DNA of 64,000 bases from Xylaria sp. FL1777. Taxonomy: Eukaryota > Ascomycota > Sordariomycetes > Xylariales > Xylariaceae. The position numbers and the translations under genes are program-made. Numbering within the stretch: position 1 is the stretch's first letter; every line of letters starts with the position of its first letter. The DNA is taken from NCBI GenBank assembly GCA_022578965.1, contig MU400579.1, positions 1-64,000 on the forward strand, in the 5' to 3' direction. This document shows, piece by piece, positions 35,814 through 48,056 of the stretch. Under the pieces are notes generated by a model. That model was not told the DNA's origin and ran no database searches. It saw only the letters and a program-made list of their open reading frames with translations.

Positions 35814-37508
35814 GCGCAAACTAAGAACGCCGGTTTAAGGCGAAAAAGATCTACTGTGAAGCGAATTTCTGGGAATTCTACGTTACAGCCATGCTATTGT
35901 ACTTAAAAGGTAAAGGGCCGGTGCATATTTTTGGCGGATTGATCAGGCGTTATTTTTGATACACCATTTAGGAATTAGAAGCCTCATCTAGCATACAAGG
36001 AGCAGATGTAAAGCTTCTCTTTTAGCATTCAGCACACGAGGTATATGTAATAGTATGATTATTAAACCGACCATAGAATATTATAGCTAGTAGCAACGTC
36101 AGCGTGTTGATCGCGCAGTCATTTTCTAGGACTCACCTAGTTCTCAAGTTCGTTCTCTCCTAACATAGCTCGACTCGATGCATAACCAGCCTCGGCATTC
36201 GCGCTTTCAAACGGGAAGTATTTACACCACAGAACAATCTTCCAGATGCCAACCGAGACAAATATTGTCCTAAGCGCGGCCAATCCATTAAATCTGACCA
36301 TATCTATTTTTACGACTCAGAGTCCAATTAGATAATTTGCGCGTTATCCATTCACATCCATATACCAAGCGCCATAGACGGGATTTGATAGAATTGCGTA
36401 ATGTGTTGAGCAAATTTTGAAATTCATTGCAAGACTATCTATCTACTAAGGATCGGCCGGGCGAACTAGAGTCGTATCAGTATCAAAGTCATGGGTGCCG
36501 TTGAATAATGTAACCTAAGGTGTGATTACGGCAGTTTCGACGCATCTCGATGGCAAGACGATCCGGGGACCTCGCAAGGAATAGTAATCTGCTCGCGATC
36601 TCCGTCGTGCCGCTTACTTCAGCCCATCCTTGGGTTGAGGATGGGAGAACAACAACAACAACAAAAACAGCAGCAACGAATCGGGACCGAGAAGTTTCAC
36701 ACACCGGTCTTTGAAAGCATGGATCTGGTTGGTCGGTTAGTGGGATTGGAATGGGCAAGTTCATGGGCTGGCTGAAAGAGTCGAAAGATACTACCATGTA
36801 AGGTAGATCATTGATAATGCAAGAAGGCAGACACGAGGTCGGACAACGCCGGCGCCAGCGAAGTCAAATCAACGTTGAACAAGAGACGATGCGGCTGAAG
36901 CGTAAAATCAAAAAGGCGAAACAGGAATAAGGCCACAAGCTCGTGAAATGGGGCCATCCCAGGATCCAACAGAACAGAAAAAAAAAAAAAAAAGCACCCC
37001 TCGCCGCAGAACCTCCCCGGTAAAACGCTTGGTTCATCGTGCCTGGCTAATGTATTGTGATAGGCTACCCGGCGCGACGAGACTGGACCAGATATCCCCT
37101 CTGGCTGCATACGGGCCATGCACGATCCGAAATTCATCCACACGTATCGAAACCTGGGTAGCGCAAATGCATGCCTACATATTATGTAGCGAAACCCAAA
37201 GCGCACCTGACGAACCTCACCGACTTCCTATCGCGAAGCTACATGCCTCCCTACCCACGTTTCATGGGGACGAGATACTACTTACTACCCTTTCGAGCTT
37301 GGTTGCGGCCGTGAGACGGAAAGAAGGCCCAGACAGACAGGACAGAGCTGGGACTACTAGAGCCGGATCCGACGAGTCATTGGGAAGACACCCTGCTCGC
37401 GCTTCTCCCCCCCCCCTCATCCCTCCCACCTCTCCTCCTCTCCCCTCCCCGGCCCAAGATCGATGTGATAAGTCAAGCATCAGTGCGGCGTCCGATACCC
37501 GAAATCTA

Positions 37509-37545
37509 CCTTGCCTTGCCTGCCTGCTTGCTTGCTTGCTGCTTG
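37509..37545. repeat. CCTTG/CTTG microsatellite
   Basis: Runs of CCTTG, CCTG and CTTG units in an otherwise patternless stretch. Related to the CCTTG run near 22.1 kb. Confidence 0.8.
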
Positions 37546-40500
37546 GTTAGATCGGCAAGGTAAACCGATCCTATTAGAGAGCAGGGTCTTGAGATCTGCT
37601 AAAGGGGGGAGGGCAAGGAAAAGGAAAACTGGGAGCCCAACCCTCGTTTTGTGTGTGTCCAATAATTAAAGAGAGATTAGAGAGTCTCTTGGTATGATGA
37701 CTTCGGCAGGCTATCGACGTCTAATAAGTCGCTCATACTAGATTTATTGCAGGTTTGCATATGCCAGCAACCCAGAATGATTATGGATTAGGTGTTGTGT
37801 GAAGATCAGCCTACATACATTATGTATGTACGATGTATGTCTGTATGTGTGTAGGCAAACAATATTTATCAACAAACAAACAAAAGGCAATTACATCTAA
37901 ATACTCTATATTACTTGTATTTCAACGATAGCCACTGCTTGGCAAGATATGCCATACTCGGCGGGTTTGATTATCACCATTAGTTTATTTCTTTTTTGTC
38001 TTCTTGTGAACGGAGAGCTCTGGGAGAGGCAATCCAAGCAAAATTTACTCGGCATTCCTTCGCTCTCAAGGGCCCCTACCTTTGCCTTGTAGAATACAAG
38101 GCTGTGGATGCATCAGGCCATGAAACCAGATAACAAAGTGCTTTTTTCTTCTCGATGACAAATAGTAATACGAATCACGATACCTGCTTTTGACTCACAG
38201 CCGATACTGGAACTCGAGAAGAGCATACGTACTCCCTTGTAATTATTTTTCCGTGTTGTAATCGGCGTTCCTCGAAACGACCAGCCCAGAACCTTTCACT
38301 GTCACTCTCGCAAGAGAGTTTCAGCTGGCCAATTTCCAAAACGCTCCTATCAGCACGGCTAGCAAGCAAGCAAGAACATGCGAAGGAATTTTGCCCATGA
38401 AGAAATTATGCACGAAAGCGCACGAATGGGGCTCTTGGACATCGCAAAAAAATTTAAGCCGGTGTGAAGTATGAGGTGATGTGGCGTCAAAAATTCTCCT
38501 ATCTATTACTCTACGCAATTAAACTACAACGGAGTCAGCATCGTCATCTTCTTGCATTGCAGCCTCGGCCCTGTACAAAATACCTAGGAGAAAATGTAGT
38601 TGTGGATATTTTTGATTTTTTTGATTTTTTGGGCGGGTAGAGGACAGGACAGGACAGGGCCGGGCCGGTCCGATCTACCTAGCCTGGTGCGTCCTTCTTC
38701 TTATGAGATGGCCTTGCGACTTTGCTCCAGGACTGTATCAAGCTGCAGTGATATGTGGAGGCGGAGACGGTGGTGCCAATTAACCCCCTTCTCCACCAAT
38801 GATGGTGGGCGCGTGGGCTGGAATCGACTGGAGCGGTGGTTCAGATTCTGGGTACATTGCTGTCCCGCCAGTCATTGTCGAGCATCAATTCCAAGTGATC
38901 GAGAATTTCTCCGAGTGGTTCGAGATGGTCCAACCCTCTGCAATCAGGTGGATAAGGATGTAGGGGTGGTTCATTAGATGAAAGCAACACAAGAAAGTTG
39001 AGTTTGAGCAAGTAAGAGAGATCACCATGGTGTCTCAAGGGACAACCCCCGTTTGTTTATTTGGCTTGGCTGATGTACATGTATGCAGAATATACTACAG
39101 TACAAGAGCCATCTCCAAAGCTGGCTAGGTACCTATGAATTAAAATAAGTGGTTATTACTAGTCTGGTGGCTTATGAGGAGATACGCTGGCTTGTGACTA
39201 ATCTGGGGTATTCGAGGCTAGCAATTGTATCAAATCTAAGGGTCAAGAACGAATCGACTTTGTATCTCACACTATGGACACCCTGGTGGATAGGTGCCAA
39301 ATGGGCTTGTTGTTGGGCACCATGGTCATGATAGTTGACATCGGCGTGTTACACGGCATCGGACGCTTGCAACGGGCAGACAAGGTTGCGTCGTTGATGG
39401 CGTACAGTGTACAGTACGTCGCACTACCTCTCCTCGCGCTGTAGACCATCAGGGCATGTTTTGAGCGGGAATGTACTCGGAGTAGACCACTCCAGAGTCA
39501 CACCAGTCCCATCTTTATCTGCTTAGCTGACTGCAGCGTTCTTCGATTTCTAATCCAAGCACGGCCGTGGGATGGGCAAAGAGGCAATAAACGCGCAATC
39601 AAGTCTACACTACACAGCACTACACTATGTGTACATACGTAGTAGCTGCGTATCAACCAGGGGTGGCAGATGCAGACCATCGTGTAATCCACCGCGTCGT
39701 CCACCTCGAGCGCTCCTATCACCGCAGAACGAAGTCGGTGATGCCCAGAGCTCGTGGCGTGTATCACATACCTAACTCTTGAGCATGGGACATGCGGTGC
39801 GTTGAATAATATTACGGCGGTCCGAATGCGGCCAACCACTCTACGAGATGAGCCAACCAAGGCGGTCCTGTGCAGGAGAAGGCGTGTCGAGTCGTGCACG
39901 AGCTGGTTGGGATTCTGGTTGGGAGATGCTTGCCGCGATCTGTAGTCCTGCGGCCCTGTTGGCTCTTGGGTGCTACTTGCTGGCGCAGGTGGATTGTGAT
40001 ATCTGATAGGAAGAGAGCACTAAGCAGCACACCCTAACTGAAAAAGGACGATGCTTTAGCCAGAATCAATAAACACTCGTACTTGACAGGTGTTCAGTTG
40101 TACCGGTATATAGAGAGCCTCGTGACGACGGAGGTACGTATCTCGACGTGAAACCTGTGTAGATGTAAGTACCTGGCTTTGTATACTTGGCAATGCAAGT
40201 ATTAGCGGCAGTTGACTGAGCATACATCACAAATAGCGTAGAGCCAAGAGATTCTGTTCATCTTGGACAATCGCTAGATAAAATATTGGAACAGCCGCCA
40301 TCCCACACAGCCCGTAGAAATTAAAACGGTGGGATGCTACCACGGCGATCGCTGAGAATTACCCTACCACCACGGTTGAACAGCTGGTTGAAACGTATGA
40401 ACACTGGCTTAAATCAATGAAGGATGGTTGCAGTGAAGATCTTCAGGTATAGGACAAGGATAAGGATGGTGAGACCCTGGTATCGAGTGACGTGTGCGCA

Positions 40501-41103
40501 GCGGTATGAAAATAATACCGGTAATAATATGATGATAATAATAATGATAATAAAAGATTTTTTTTAATTAAAAAAATTCAAGATTGAAAAACACCGAGTG
40601 ATACGGCATACCTAACCACAATTAAATAAAAAAAAAAGGCAACCAAAGTACCGGTATCTCTTAAGACTTTAAGCATGTATCTAATAGCAATTGACCAGTG
40701 TGGCGACTGTATTTTTCACCAGCTGCTATTCTATCTCGCTTCGCTTCCTCGCTTTCTCGGATGGCCGGGCTGCAGAACCGGATTTGAGGCCTCCGTCAAA
40801 TAGTGGGAATGGAGACTAGCCGTACCGCTATAGCGAAATCGAGAAGGTCGTGGATTGCGGCAGGGTCGCATAGAGAATGGAGTGGAAGCGCAATGGACGG
40901 TGTTTGAGATTGCGTTGCATCGTCGAACAGCGCATGGAAAGGATGGAAAGTTCGGCAGGCCAGGTGCGAAAGCTTGATTTGACAGTCGAGGGCTGCGGTG
41001 GAGAGTCGATGGTGCGGCTCGAGCCGCTGGTTGCATACGCAAGCAAGCAATCCGTGGTGTACGGAGCGGACAGATTGGCCAGCGCTGATTTGCGACGAGG
41101 GTG

Positions 41104-41160
41104 CTCACCCACCTCACCCATCCTCACCCATCCTCACCCATCCTCACCAATCCTCACCAC
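41104..41160. repeat. 10-bp tandem repeat CTCACCCATC
   Basis: About six units, of which three are perfect, with degenerate units at both ends. The strand is strongly C-rich. It lies 3.3 kb upstream of ERT1/AcuK. Confidence 0.9.
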
Positions 41161-43355
41161 TTACTCAAGTGGGATAGAGGCAGGGGGGGAGCGTCGGTGG
41201 AGCATCGGTGGAGCAAAACAGAAGTGCCGTGTTGGAGAGCATACGCAGCAGTGTAGTGAGTGTACAGTGAGCAGGCCAGATAAACTGCCTACTATGTAGG
41301 TATGACCGAACCGGACGGTAGTGACGGTAGTGACGTTGGTGACTGGCAGTCGTCTCTCAGCCAGCCTTACACCACACGTGTAGAATTAGAAACAAGACGG
41401 GAGCGGAGTGGAGCAGTACCTAGTGCGGTAGGTACTTATGCGTAGGTAGGTGACAGACAAAAAGTGTCATAACTGACTGCTGGACTGTAGGTAGTAGATC
41501 AAGAGGTAGTGTTAAGTACCTTACGTTTCTAGCTAAGTTGGGTCATGTTGACGTACCAAGGGGTGCAGATAGTAGATATGCGGTTTTCCAATTACCACCT
41601 CTGAGCAACTCAGGTATGCAGCTTACAAAGCTGAACAGTGACAGGCAGGAGGAAGGCTGTAGGTAGGAAGTCCAGGTGAACAACGTCAAATAAAGTTGAC
41701 TATGTAAGCAATAATATATCTAAGACGGGAAATTTTGCATTTTGATATACGTATATATTGATGCGTACTGGGTATAAGTACCCCACATGCTCGACATACG
41801 CGAAAGCTGAATTGGAGCGAAGTTCCCAGTGTATGCGTAAGTACCGACCTATAGTACGTCATGTACATCTCCTAGGCACGGTACCAGCAGCAACCAACAC
41901 GAGTTTCAACGTTCGTCCCCACGCAGCCGAGAAGTGGGACGAATCTACTTACGGTACAATACCTACATACAGATAGATACATGTATGCGCAGACCTACAT
42001 GTGCCTACGTACATACTTAAAGAGTCTGGCTGTCTTGTACCCAGTCCTACGAGCACACACACACTACGTATGTGTTCCCTACTAGCCAAGAGGCCCGAAG
42101 TACATCAGGTATACATGCTTACCTCACATGCACGAAACGCTCTCAGCTGCCTCAAGGGACAAGTTACCTTGACTAACACCAAGAAATAGATGATCGCGTG
42201 ATCTCTATCTAGTCCTCTATCGGGGTGACAATCAGGTATGGACATAGGCAGGAGAAGATGTAGTGCTTATGAAGCTGAGCTAGTCACCTTGGCGCAACTC
42301 TGGGAGCTTGGCGGTTGATACAGCGTGTGCCTGACCGGGGCTGAACAGGTTGACCGGCCGTTGATCGATGCAACCCACCCAAACAGCGCATCTGGAATGG
42401 AGTGTTGTAAATTTGTCTGGCTGCTGGCCTGGTCCTTCTGTTTCTGCCCGCGGCGTTCGAACCATCCAGCCAGCAGCTCAACTACCGGGGGCTCTGCTTA
42501 TTCACTTAGGCGATGGTATGCGGCTGTGCGGGCGCCAGAGGGGCCGCCTAAGCCTATAAGAGGGGGTCTTGGTGGGGGTGCGTCGAGGAGAGACCCCGCG
42601 GCTCGGCCCTATGGAGCGTGCAGGTCGACGTCCTGGTTGGCCGGCAGCCTGAGCACCAGCAAAAATTGAAAAAATCGGAGCTGCAGCGGGCCAATCACGC
42701 TGGCTGCTTCGGCTATCCACAATGCCGACTGGTATCGCCCGTGCAAATCATGACCCCCCCCTCCACCCCAAATCCCCGTTACACGACCTGACCTCCATCC
42801 CTCATCACGCTCAACCACCCAGAGCTGCATAGCCGCTGTTGCATCGTAGTGGTATCCTTCCCAATCTCGCCCGTGATGCGAATTCGACTTGGTAACCTCC
42901 ATTAAACGTGCGAGATCCAGTGATTATTATGAATATGACGGCCGCTCTTCTGCGCCACCTCTCGTTCCAATTGGCTTAGATCATCTTCTTGTCGGACTTG
43001 ATTCGCCCGTCTCAGCGTTTCCATTACGCTCGTGGTTGTTGACTTCATCCTGACTCTTCACCACCACTCTTATTCACCACTCGCCTTTTTTTTTTCCTCC
43101 TGTGCCCTCTGTGGCTCTGGCGTTGCATCCGCCGGCAGCCTCCTCAGCCCATCCCATCTGATTCTTTAAGGGGCCCCCTTTACCGCCACTGCATCCATTG
43201 CTTCTAGTTCCGTATGTCTGCGTAGCCAAATTCCACGGTCTTCAGGCGGCCAATTCACACGGTTCGCGCCCTCCGCAGTGTATCAGTGAACCCTACCACC
43301 GTCGCATTTCCTCTTTGCGCTGTGGTCTTTGCCCCCTCCAGCTGCGCATCCTCGT

Positions 43356-43430
43356 TAGGATACCAGGAAGATACCCTCAGGATACTCTCAGGATACTCCA
43401 AGGATACCGTCCGTATACCGTCGGGATACC
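43356..43430. repeat. imperfect GGATAC array, about 11-bp period
   Basis: Seven copies of a (G)ATAC(C/T) core, spaced about 8-11 bp apart, all on one strand. It lies about 1 kb upstream of the ERT1/AcuK start codon. Confidence 0.8.
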
Positions 43431-44425
43431 TTGATAGGCACGCTCGTCTAGATATATTTGCATTTACATGTACATACCTTCGCGGTCGCCGACCACCTAT
43501 CCACCTGCACCTCGACCGACGATCAGGTCCCAGGTAGACCAGGTCAACCAGCCGAGCCGCCGTTAGCCCATCCGTGTGCTCTACTTTCTCTCGTCTTCGG
43601 TCCAGTCTAGTCAGCACCCAATGCGAACTGCTTCAGAAGTACCGGCTAGCTGCAGCAGCATCGATCATCCCGCATACCATCCTAGCCAAACCCCCCAGTG
43701 CGTTATCCGCCGGCGCGTGACTCCATGAGAATAGTCTTTCTGCGCCTCCGCGTCACCGGTCCGTTCCCGCAGTACCCAGTAGGTTCTACTGGGGAAGCTC
43801 TGCGAAACCCCCCCGCGATCTGTACAGAGGCAGTGGGCCTAGTTGTTCGTCGACTCCTACCTAGGCTGTCCGGCTTCTGTTGTACAAAAAGCGCCTCTTT
43901 GGCACGGGGAGGTAGCCCATTGGAGTCTACCCTGTTAGTCAACGCTGAATACGAGCAGACGCCTGTCTCGTAGCCTGCTCCTCGACCGCAGACTCCTGGT
44001 TTATTTGGGCTGAAGAGGGCCGTTGCACTACGGAAGCGCACAGCACCACTGCACACGAACAGTCTGCGTCTCACGTACGCGCTAGGTACACTTCGGTACT
44101 GTTGTCAATTTTATTTTTATTTTGATTGATATTCAGCTCTCGTCTACGCTATTGGACCACAGCTGTCTCGAACCGTTGTCGCTGGCCAGCGGTCTGGGCC
44201 CCCCCAGCTCCATTAATTCAGTACCGCTCAAAGAGCGGTGGGCTAATAGATAGAGAAGCCCGGGTACCTGGTTGCGACTTGACCCTGGATTTGCCCAGAA
44301 CATCATTCCAGGATCTCGCAAGCTGCGTACTTCCAGAGAAGTGTGGTTACGCCGAAAACTGGGTCAGGGCTTGCCTTAGAACCCTTCGCAAGACCCAGAG
44401 CGACCTTATATAAAACTAAGACAAC

Positions 44426-46698
44426 ATGCCAGGAGACGTTCAAGCCAACGGGGCTGAAGTCTCAGACGCAATGTCGGATAACGATATGGATCCTGACGAA
44501 ATCGGCCATAACGTCAAGGACGAGAACGACAATATGCTTGAGCAGCACACATCACCCGAGGCTGGGGCCGAAAACTCCACCGAGACCAAGAAGAAGTACG
44601 ATCCCAAAGACCCTCATCGCCCTCGGCGTAAAAAAGCAAGACGTGCGTGTTATGCTTGTCAGCGAGCTCATCTGACGTGCGGTAAGTCTCAGCCTCCACA
44701 TGTAAATTCCGATAACTCCATCAGCCTCTTGTCCACTTGCCCCCGCACATATTGACCCCCACGGATTCGATTTCCGCTCCTGATAAATAGAATTGTCTAT
44801 ACTCCAATCCTGAAGCTATACTTACTTCAATACAGGAGATGAGCGACCTTGCACGAGATGCGTTAAGCGTGGCCTCGGCGATGCTTGCCAGGATGGAGTA
44901 CGAAAGAAGGCCAAATACCTTCATGATGCGCCGCCAGAGGCACTCCGCCCAGTTTTGGGCCCAAACTACAATCCCAATGCCGGGTCAAAGCCGACGAATG
45001 GCAGGCAGGTCACAAATGGTAACGCGGAAGCTTCGGCATACTACTCACAAAATACGAATAACACAGCTTATCCTATATTCGCAAATGGTGCGCAAAACAC
45101 GGTTACGGGAATGTCAGACGCTCTACCCTATGGCAATCAGCAATCTCCCATTACAAACGGATTTCAAGCCGCAAATAATGCCCGACAAATAAATGGTATA
45201 CCTGTTCACCAAGTGTCTACAGAGCCGCCGAGTCATTTCTCCACAGCGCTTTTTGATCCGAGTAACCCCGCGATCTTCAATTTCGATCTCGAAGGGCTCA
45301 ATTTCGGCAGTCACTATGGTGCGCTCGAATTCGGCATGCTGGGCCACATGTCTTCCGGTGCTGCCGAAACACCACCACATGAAGCTATAGCGCACTCCGT
45401 CAGCGGTGACGTCGGGTTCGGTCCGCCACCTGTCTTTTCCAACGGGGCCAGTCAATATAACCAGCTTTACGACCCGGGTGTGGTTGAAAACTTTATGAAT
45501 ATTGACCAGAACAATGTGTACTCCCAGGGTAACCTGCAGCATGGACTTCCTCATGCTTACGCAATCGCAGCAGCTGGCCCGACGCCCAGCAGTCTGGCCA
45601 GCCCAGGCACAGATAATACTTCTAGCCCCCAGCCGACGAATTACGGTTTTGACAAATCGCCTACCGTCGGTAGCTATACGCCCACCAGCTGCCAGCCGAT
45701 CGCTCAACCTTCTAGGCCAAAACATAAACCTACGAACACGAATTCGCATGATAAATTGGGCCCGCAATCTATAATAACCAAGAAACGGGATCCTTCATCC
45801 ATATACGACACTGTAAAGGAACCGTACCCATACCTTACCGGGTTTCATAGGTTGATCAATTTTGTCCAACGCAGGTTCTCGCCCAGCAAGACCCTACGCA
45901 TTGCCAAGTCCCTAGCCAGTATTCGACCTTCGTTTATAGTATGCATGAACAACCTTAACAGACAAGATCTTATTTTCATGGAAAAATGTTTTCAACGCAC
46001 TTTGTTCGAGTATGAGGATCTTATGGGACATGCCTCCGCACCGACCATTGTGTGCAGACGGACGGGAGAAGTTGCCGCTGTCAACAAAGAGTTCATTGCT
46101 CTCACGGGATGGACGAAGAATATTCTCCTTGGCAAGGAACCTAACTGCAACGTTAACCTGGGTCGTTCAGGGTCGGAGTCCGGAAGTCTGCCCAGCAAGT
46201 CTGAATTGACCACACCTAGATTGAAGACCCTCCAGCCGGACACCGCCAAAATTTCTGAGGGAGTTGCGCAACCTGTCTTCGCTGCCGAGTTCATGGACGA
46301 TGACAGTGTAATACAATTCTACGAAGACTTTGCGCAATTGGCTTTTGGGGATAGTCGCGGCCGTGTGACAAGAAAATGTCGACTACTGAAGTATCGGACC
46401 AAAGAGATGAACGAGGCACTAGTCAATGAAGACTCGCCTCAAAAGAACATCCGGAATAGCATCCTCAGTAGCAGGGTTACCAAGATTGATGGTGAGCATG
46501 GAATTTCCAGGATTGGAAAGGATGGCAAACTTGACTGCACTTTTTGCTGGACTATTAAGCGCGATGTTTTCGATATCCCAATGCTTATCATCATGAATGT
46601 AAGCCGCGAAACCACACTTATCATGCTCAAGCAACATTGCTAATTTAATGTAGTTCCTACCTTGCTACTACCGGGACCAAGACCAGCTTGCAGTATGA
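44426..46698 (+). CDS. acuK: Zn2Cys6-PAS activator of gluconeogenesis, ERT1/AcuK type
   Basis: Three exons, 44426-44681, 44836-46598 and 46654-46698, give 687 residues. The acidic N-terminus leads into the zinc cluster [20 protein letters not shown]...GDAC (CX2CX6CX5CX2CX8C), split by intron 1. Directly after it is DGVRKKAKYLHDAPPEALRP, typical of this family. The middle is Asn/Ser/Gln-rich and probably disordered. The C-terminal third contains EYEDLMGHASAPTIVCRRTG and VNKEFIALTGWTKNILLGK, a PAS-like domain, and ends CTFCWTIKRDVFDIPMLIIM then NFLPCYYRDQ. The last intron (GTAAGC...TGTAG) is needed to reach that conserved end. AcuK acts with AcuM in Aspergillus to induce gluconeogenic genes (PEP carboxykinase, fructose-bisphosphatase) on acetate or ethanol. 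Reported names differ between genera (ERT1, acuK). Confidence 0.9.
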
Positions 46699-47309
46699 TC
46701 TCGAACGAATTTACCTCGAAGCACCCACCTACTTTTCCTTGTTGATAGATATCGGCATCAGTTATATATTCTGAGTAACACGGCTTCCATATGAATGAAG
46801 CATGGGCGGCGTTTTGGATGGGACTCACATATTTAGAGTTCTTCTCCCATTTTGCAGGGGAGCTGGTCACCATTATCTGTATTTCCCGGCTTTTTCATTG
46901 GCCATAGACTTTGTGGCATAGAACGAATGAGAACACGAACATGGTTTCAATACCGAAGATAATGTCCCAACCGCATGTAATGCTGATATGATGTTTTAAC
47001 GCTCTCTATATGCTTTGTGTATTCCCACCTAAACGCCTTGCCATCCGCTCTCCACCCGACGGTATATCTATAAAGTCTTAGTCTCGACAACTACTCTAGT
47101 AAATTTACATGCCGACCCATACCGCATGCCCGTTTTCTACCAGCAGTCTCCTCATCAACATGCCGAAACATACCGCAATTTTCTAGGTACGCTCGCCCAT
47201 CCAACACCGCGTTCTAAAGTATCCAAGATATCCTTTGAGCCTAAAATGCTTATCTCTCAAGCAAGTCTGCCCCGCGAGCCCTACTTCAAATCGCACATCC
47301 TCGCTGCCT
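46699..47309. other. intergenic, convergent 3' ends
   Basis: 0.6 kb between the convergent ERT1/AcuK and riboflavin kinase genes. No gene or repeat recognised; the two 3' untranslated regions should be here. Confidence 0.5.
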
Positions 47310-48056
47310 TCACCTCACGAGCCACGAGCCATCGAGGGTGCCCTTGGAACCGTCCACGACACCCTCGACGGGCGTCCAGGCCTCGCGCGCCAGGCTCTGC
47401 CGCGCCACGTCGCAGTCGATGCGGATGTCCTCCACCAGGGCGTCGAGACCGCTGTAGTCCTTCTCGTCGCGCACGAAGCCCAGGATCAGCAGCCGCATGG
47501 GCGCGTCGTAGAAGTCGGCGCCGAACGAGCGCAGCACGTGCACCTCGGCCGACCGCACGCTGTTCTTGTAGAACGGGTTGTACCCGATCGACATCACCAT
47601 GGGGTATATCTGGAAGCGCGACGCCGTCGTTGCCGTCGTCGCTGCTTGCGAATCGGAGGTCTCTTCGGTCTTGGGCTCGGTAGACGATGATGATGATGAT
47701 ACATTATTGGTCCCGTTATGATTATTAATATTTGCGGCATCGGTATCGGCAGCGCCGGCGGTGGCGGCGGCAGCGGCAGCGGCAGTGGCAGTGGCGGAAT
47801 CGGGATGATTCGTCGGAAGCGCCAGAGACGCCCACCCGAAATACACGCCGGATCGCGCGTCCGCTATCCACGGCGTCGCGGCGGCGTCGACGGGCAGGTT
47901 CGCGGTCGGGATCCCCAGCTCCTTGGAGCCGCGCCCGAAGCCGGAGATCACGGCCCCTTCCATGCGCAAGGGGAAGGGCGGCTCGGGCCCGACGTCTGAA
48001 TACAGGATCCGCGGGCGCGCGGTCGGGTTCGCGTTGGGGTTCGTTGGCTCCGCCAT
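47310..48056 (-). CDS. riboflavin kinase
   Basis: Single exon of 248 residues. The N-terminal part carries the ATP/Mg motif GFGRGSKELGIPTANLP, then WIADARSGVYFGWASL. The C-terminal part has YPMVMSIGYNPFYKNSVRSA with EVHVL, FGADFYDAPMRLLILGFVR and LDALVEDIRIDCDVARQSL. Together these are the flavokinase beta-barrel. It phosphorylates riboflavin with ATP to make FMN, the precursor of FAD (FMN1 in yeast). Between the two conserved halves sits a roughly 55-residue low-complexity insertion (Ala, Asn, Ser and Thr runs), encoded by GGC/GCC-type and GAT-type triplet repeats. The insertion keeps frame and falls in a loop that is short in most homologues I know. The gene is complete. Confidence 0.92.
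   Translation of the reverse strand: MAEPTNPNANPTARPRILYSDVGPEPPFPLRMEGAVISGFGRGSKELGIPTANLPVDAAATPWIADARSGVYFGWASLALPTNHPDSATATAAAAAAATAGAADTDAANINNHNGTNNVSSSSSSTEPKTEETSDSQAATTATTASRFQIYPMVMSIGYNPFYKNSVRSAEVHVLRSFGADFYDAPMRLLILGFVRDEKDYSGLDALVEDIRIDCDVARQSLAREAWTPVEGVVDGSKGTLDGSWLVR

Larger units (their letters stand above)
35814..44425. other. 8.6-kb region without a convincing gene
   Basis: No open frame here has domain motifs, plausible splicing or protein-like composition. Contents: AT-rich spacer to about 36.5 kb; a poly-A run near 36978; a CTTGC microsatellite at 37509-37545; a CTCACCCATC array at 41104-41160; palindromic TACCTAGG-type motifs near 39128 and 41420; a GGATAC array at 43356-43430; and a C/T-rich stretch from about 42.9 kb to the ERT1/AcuK start with several upstream ATG frames, including 43728-43973. 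The last 1.5 kb look like promoter and long leader of ERT1/AcuK. The rest is unexplained. Confidence 0.5.

Noticed and set aside
36948..37550. 200-codon open frame beginning with a Lys run
   Set aside because: The start is a poly-A tract and the rest is low-complexity; no conserved motif or splice pattern.
41104..41160. CRISPR-like regular repeat
   Set aside because: Units are directly tandem without spacers, and the genome is fungal; it is a simple minisatellite.
42325..42902. overlapping open frames on both strands
   Set aside because: GC-rich stretch opens several frames at once; none looks protein-like.
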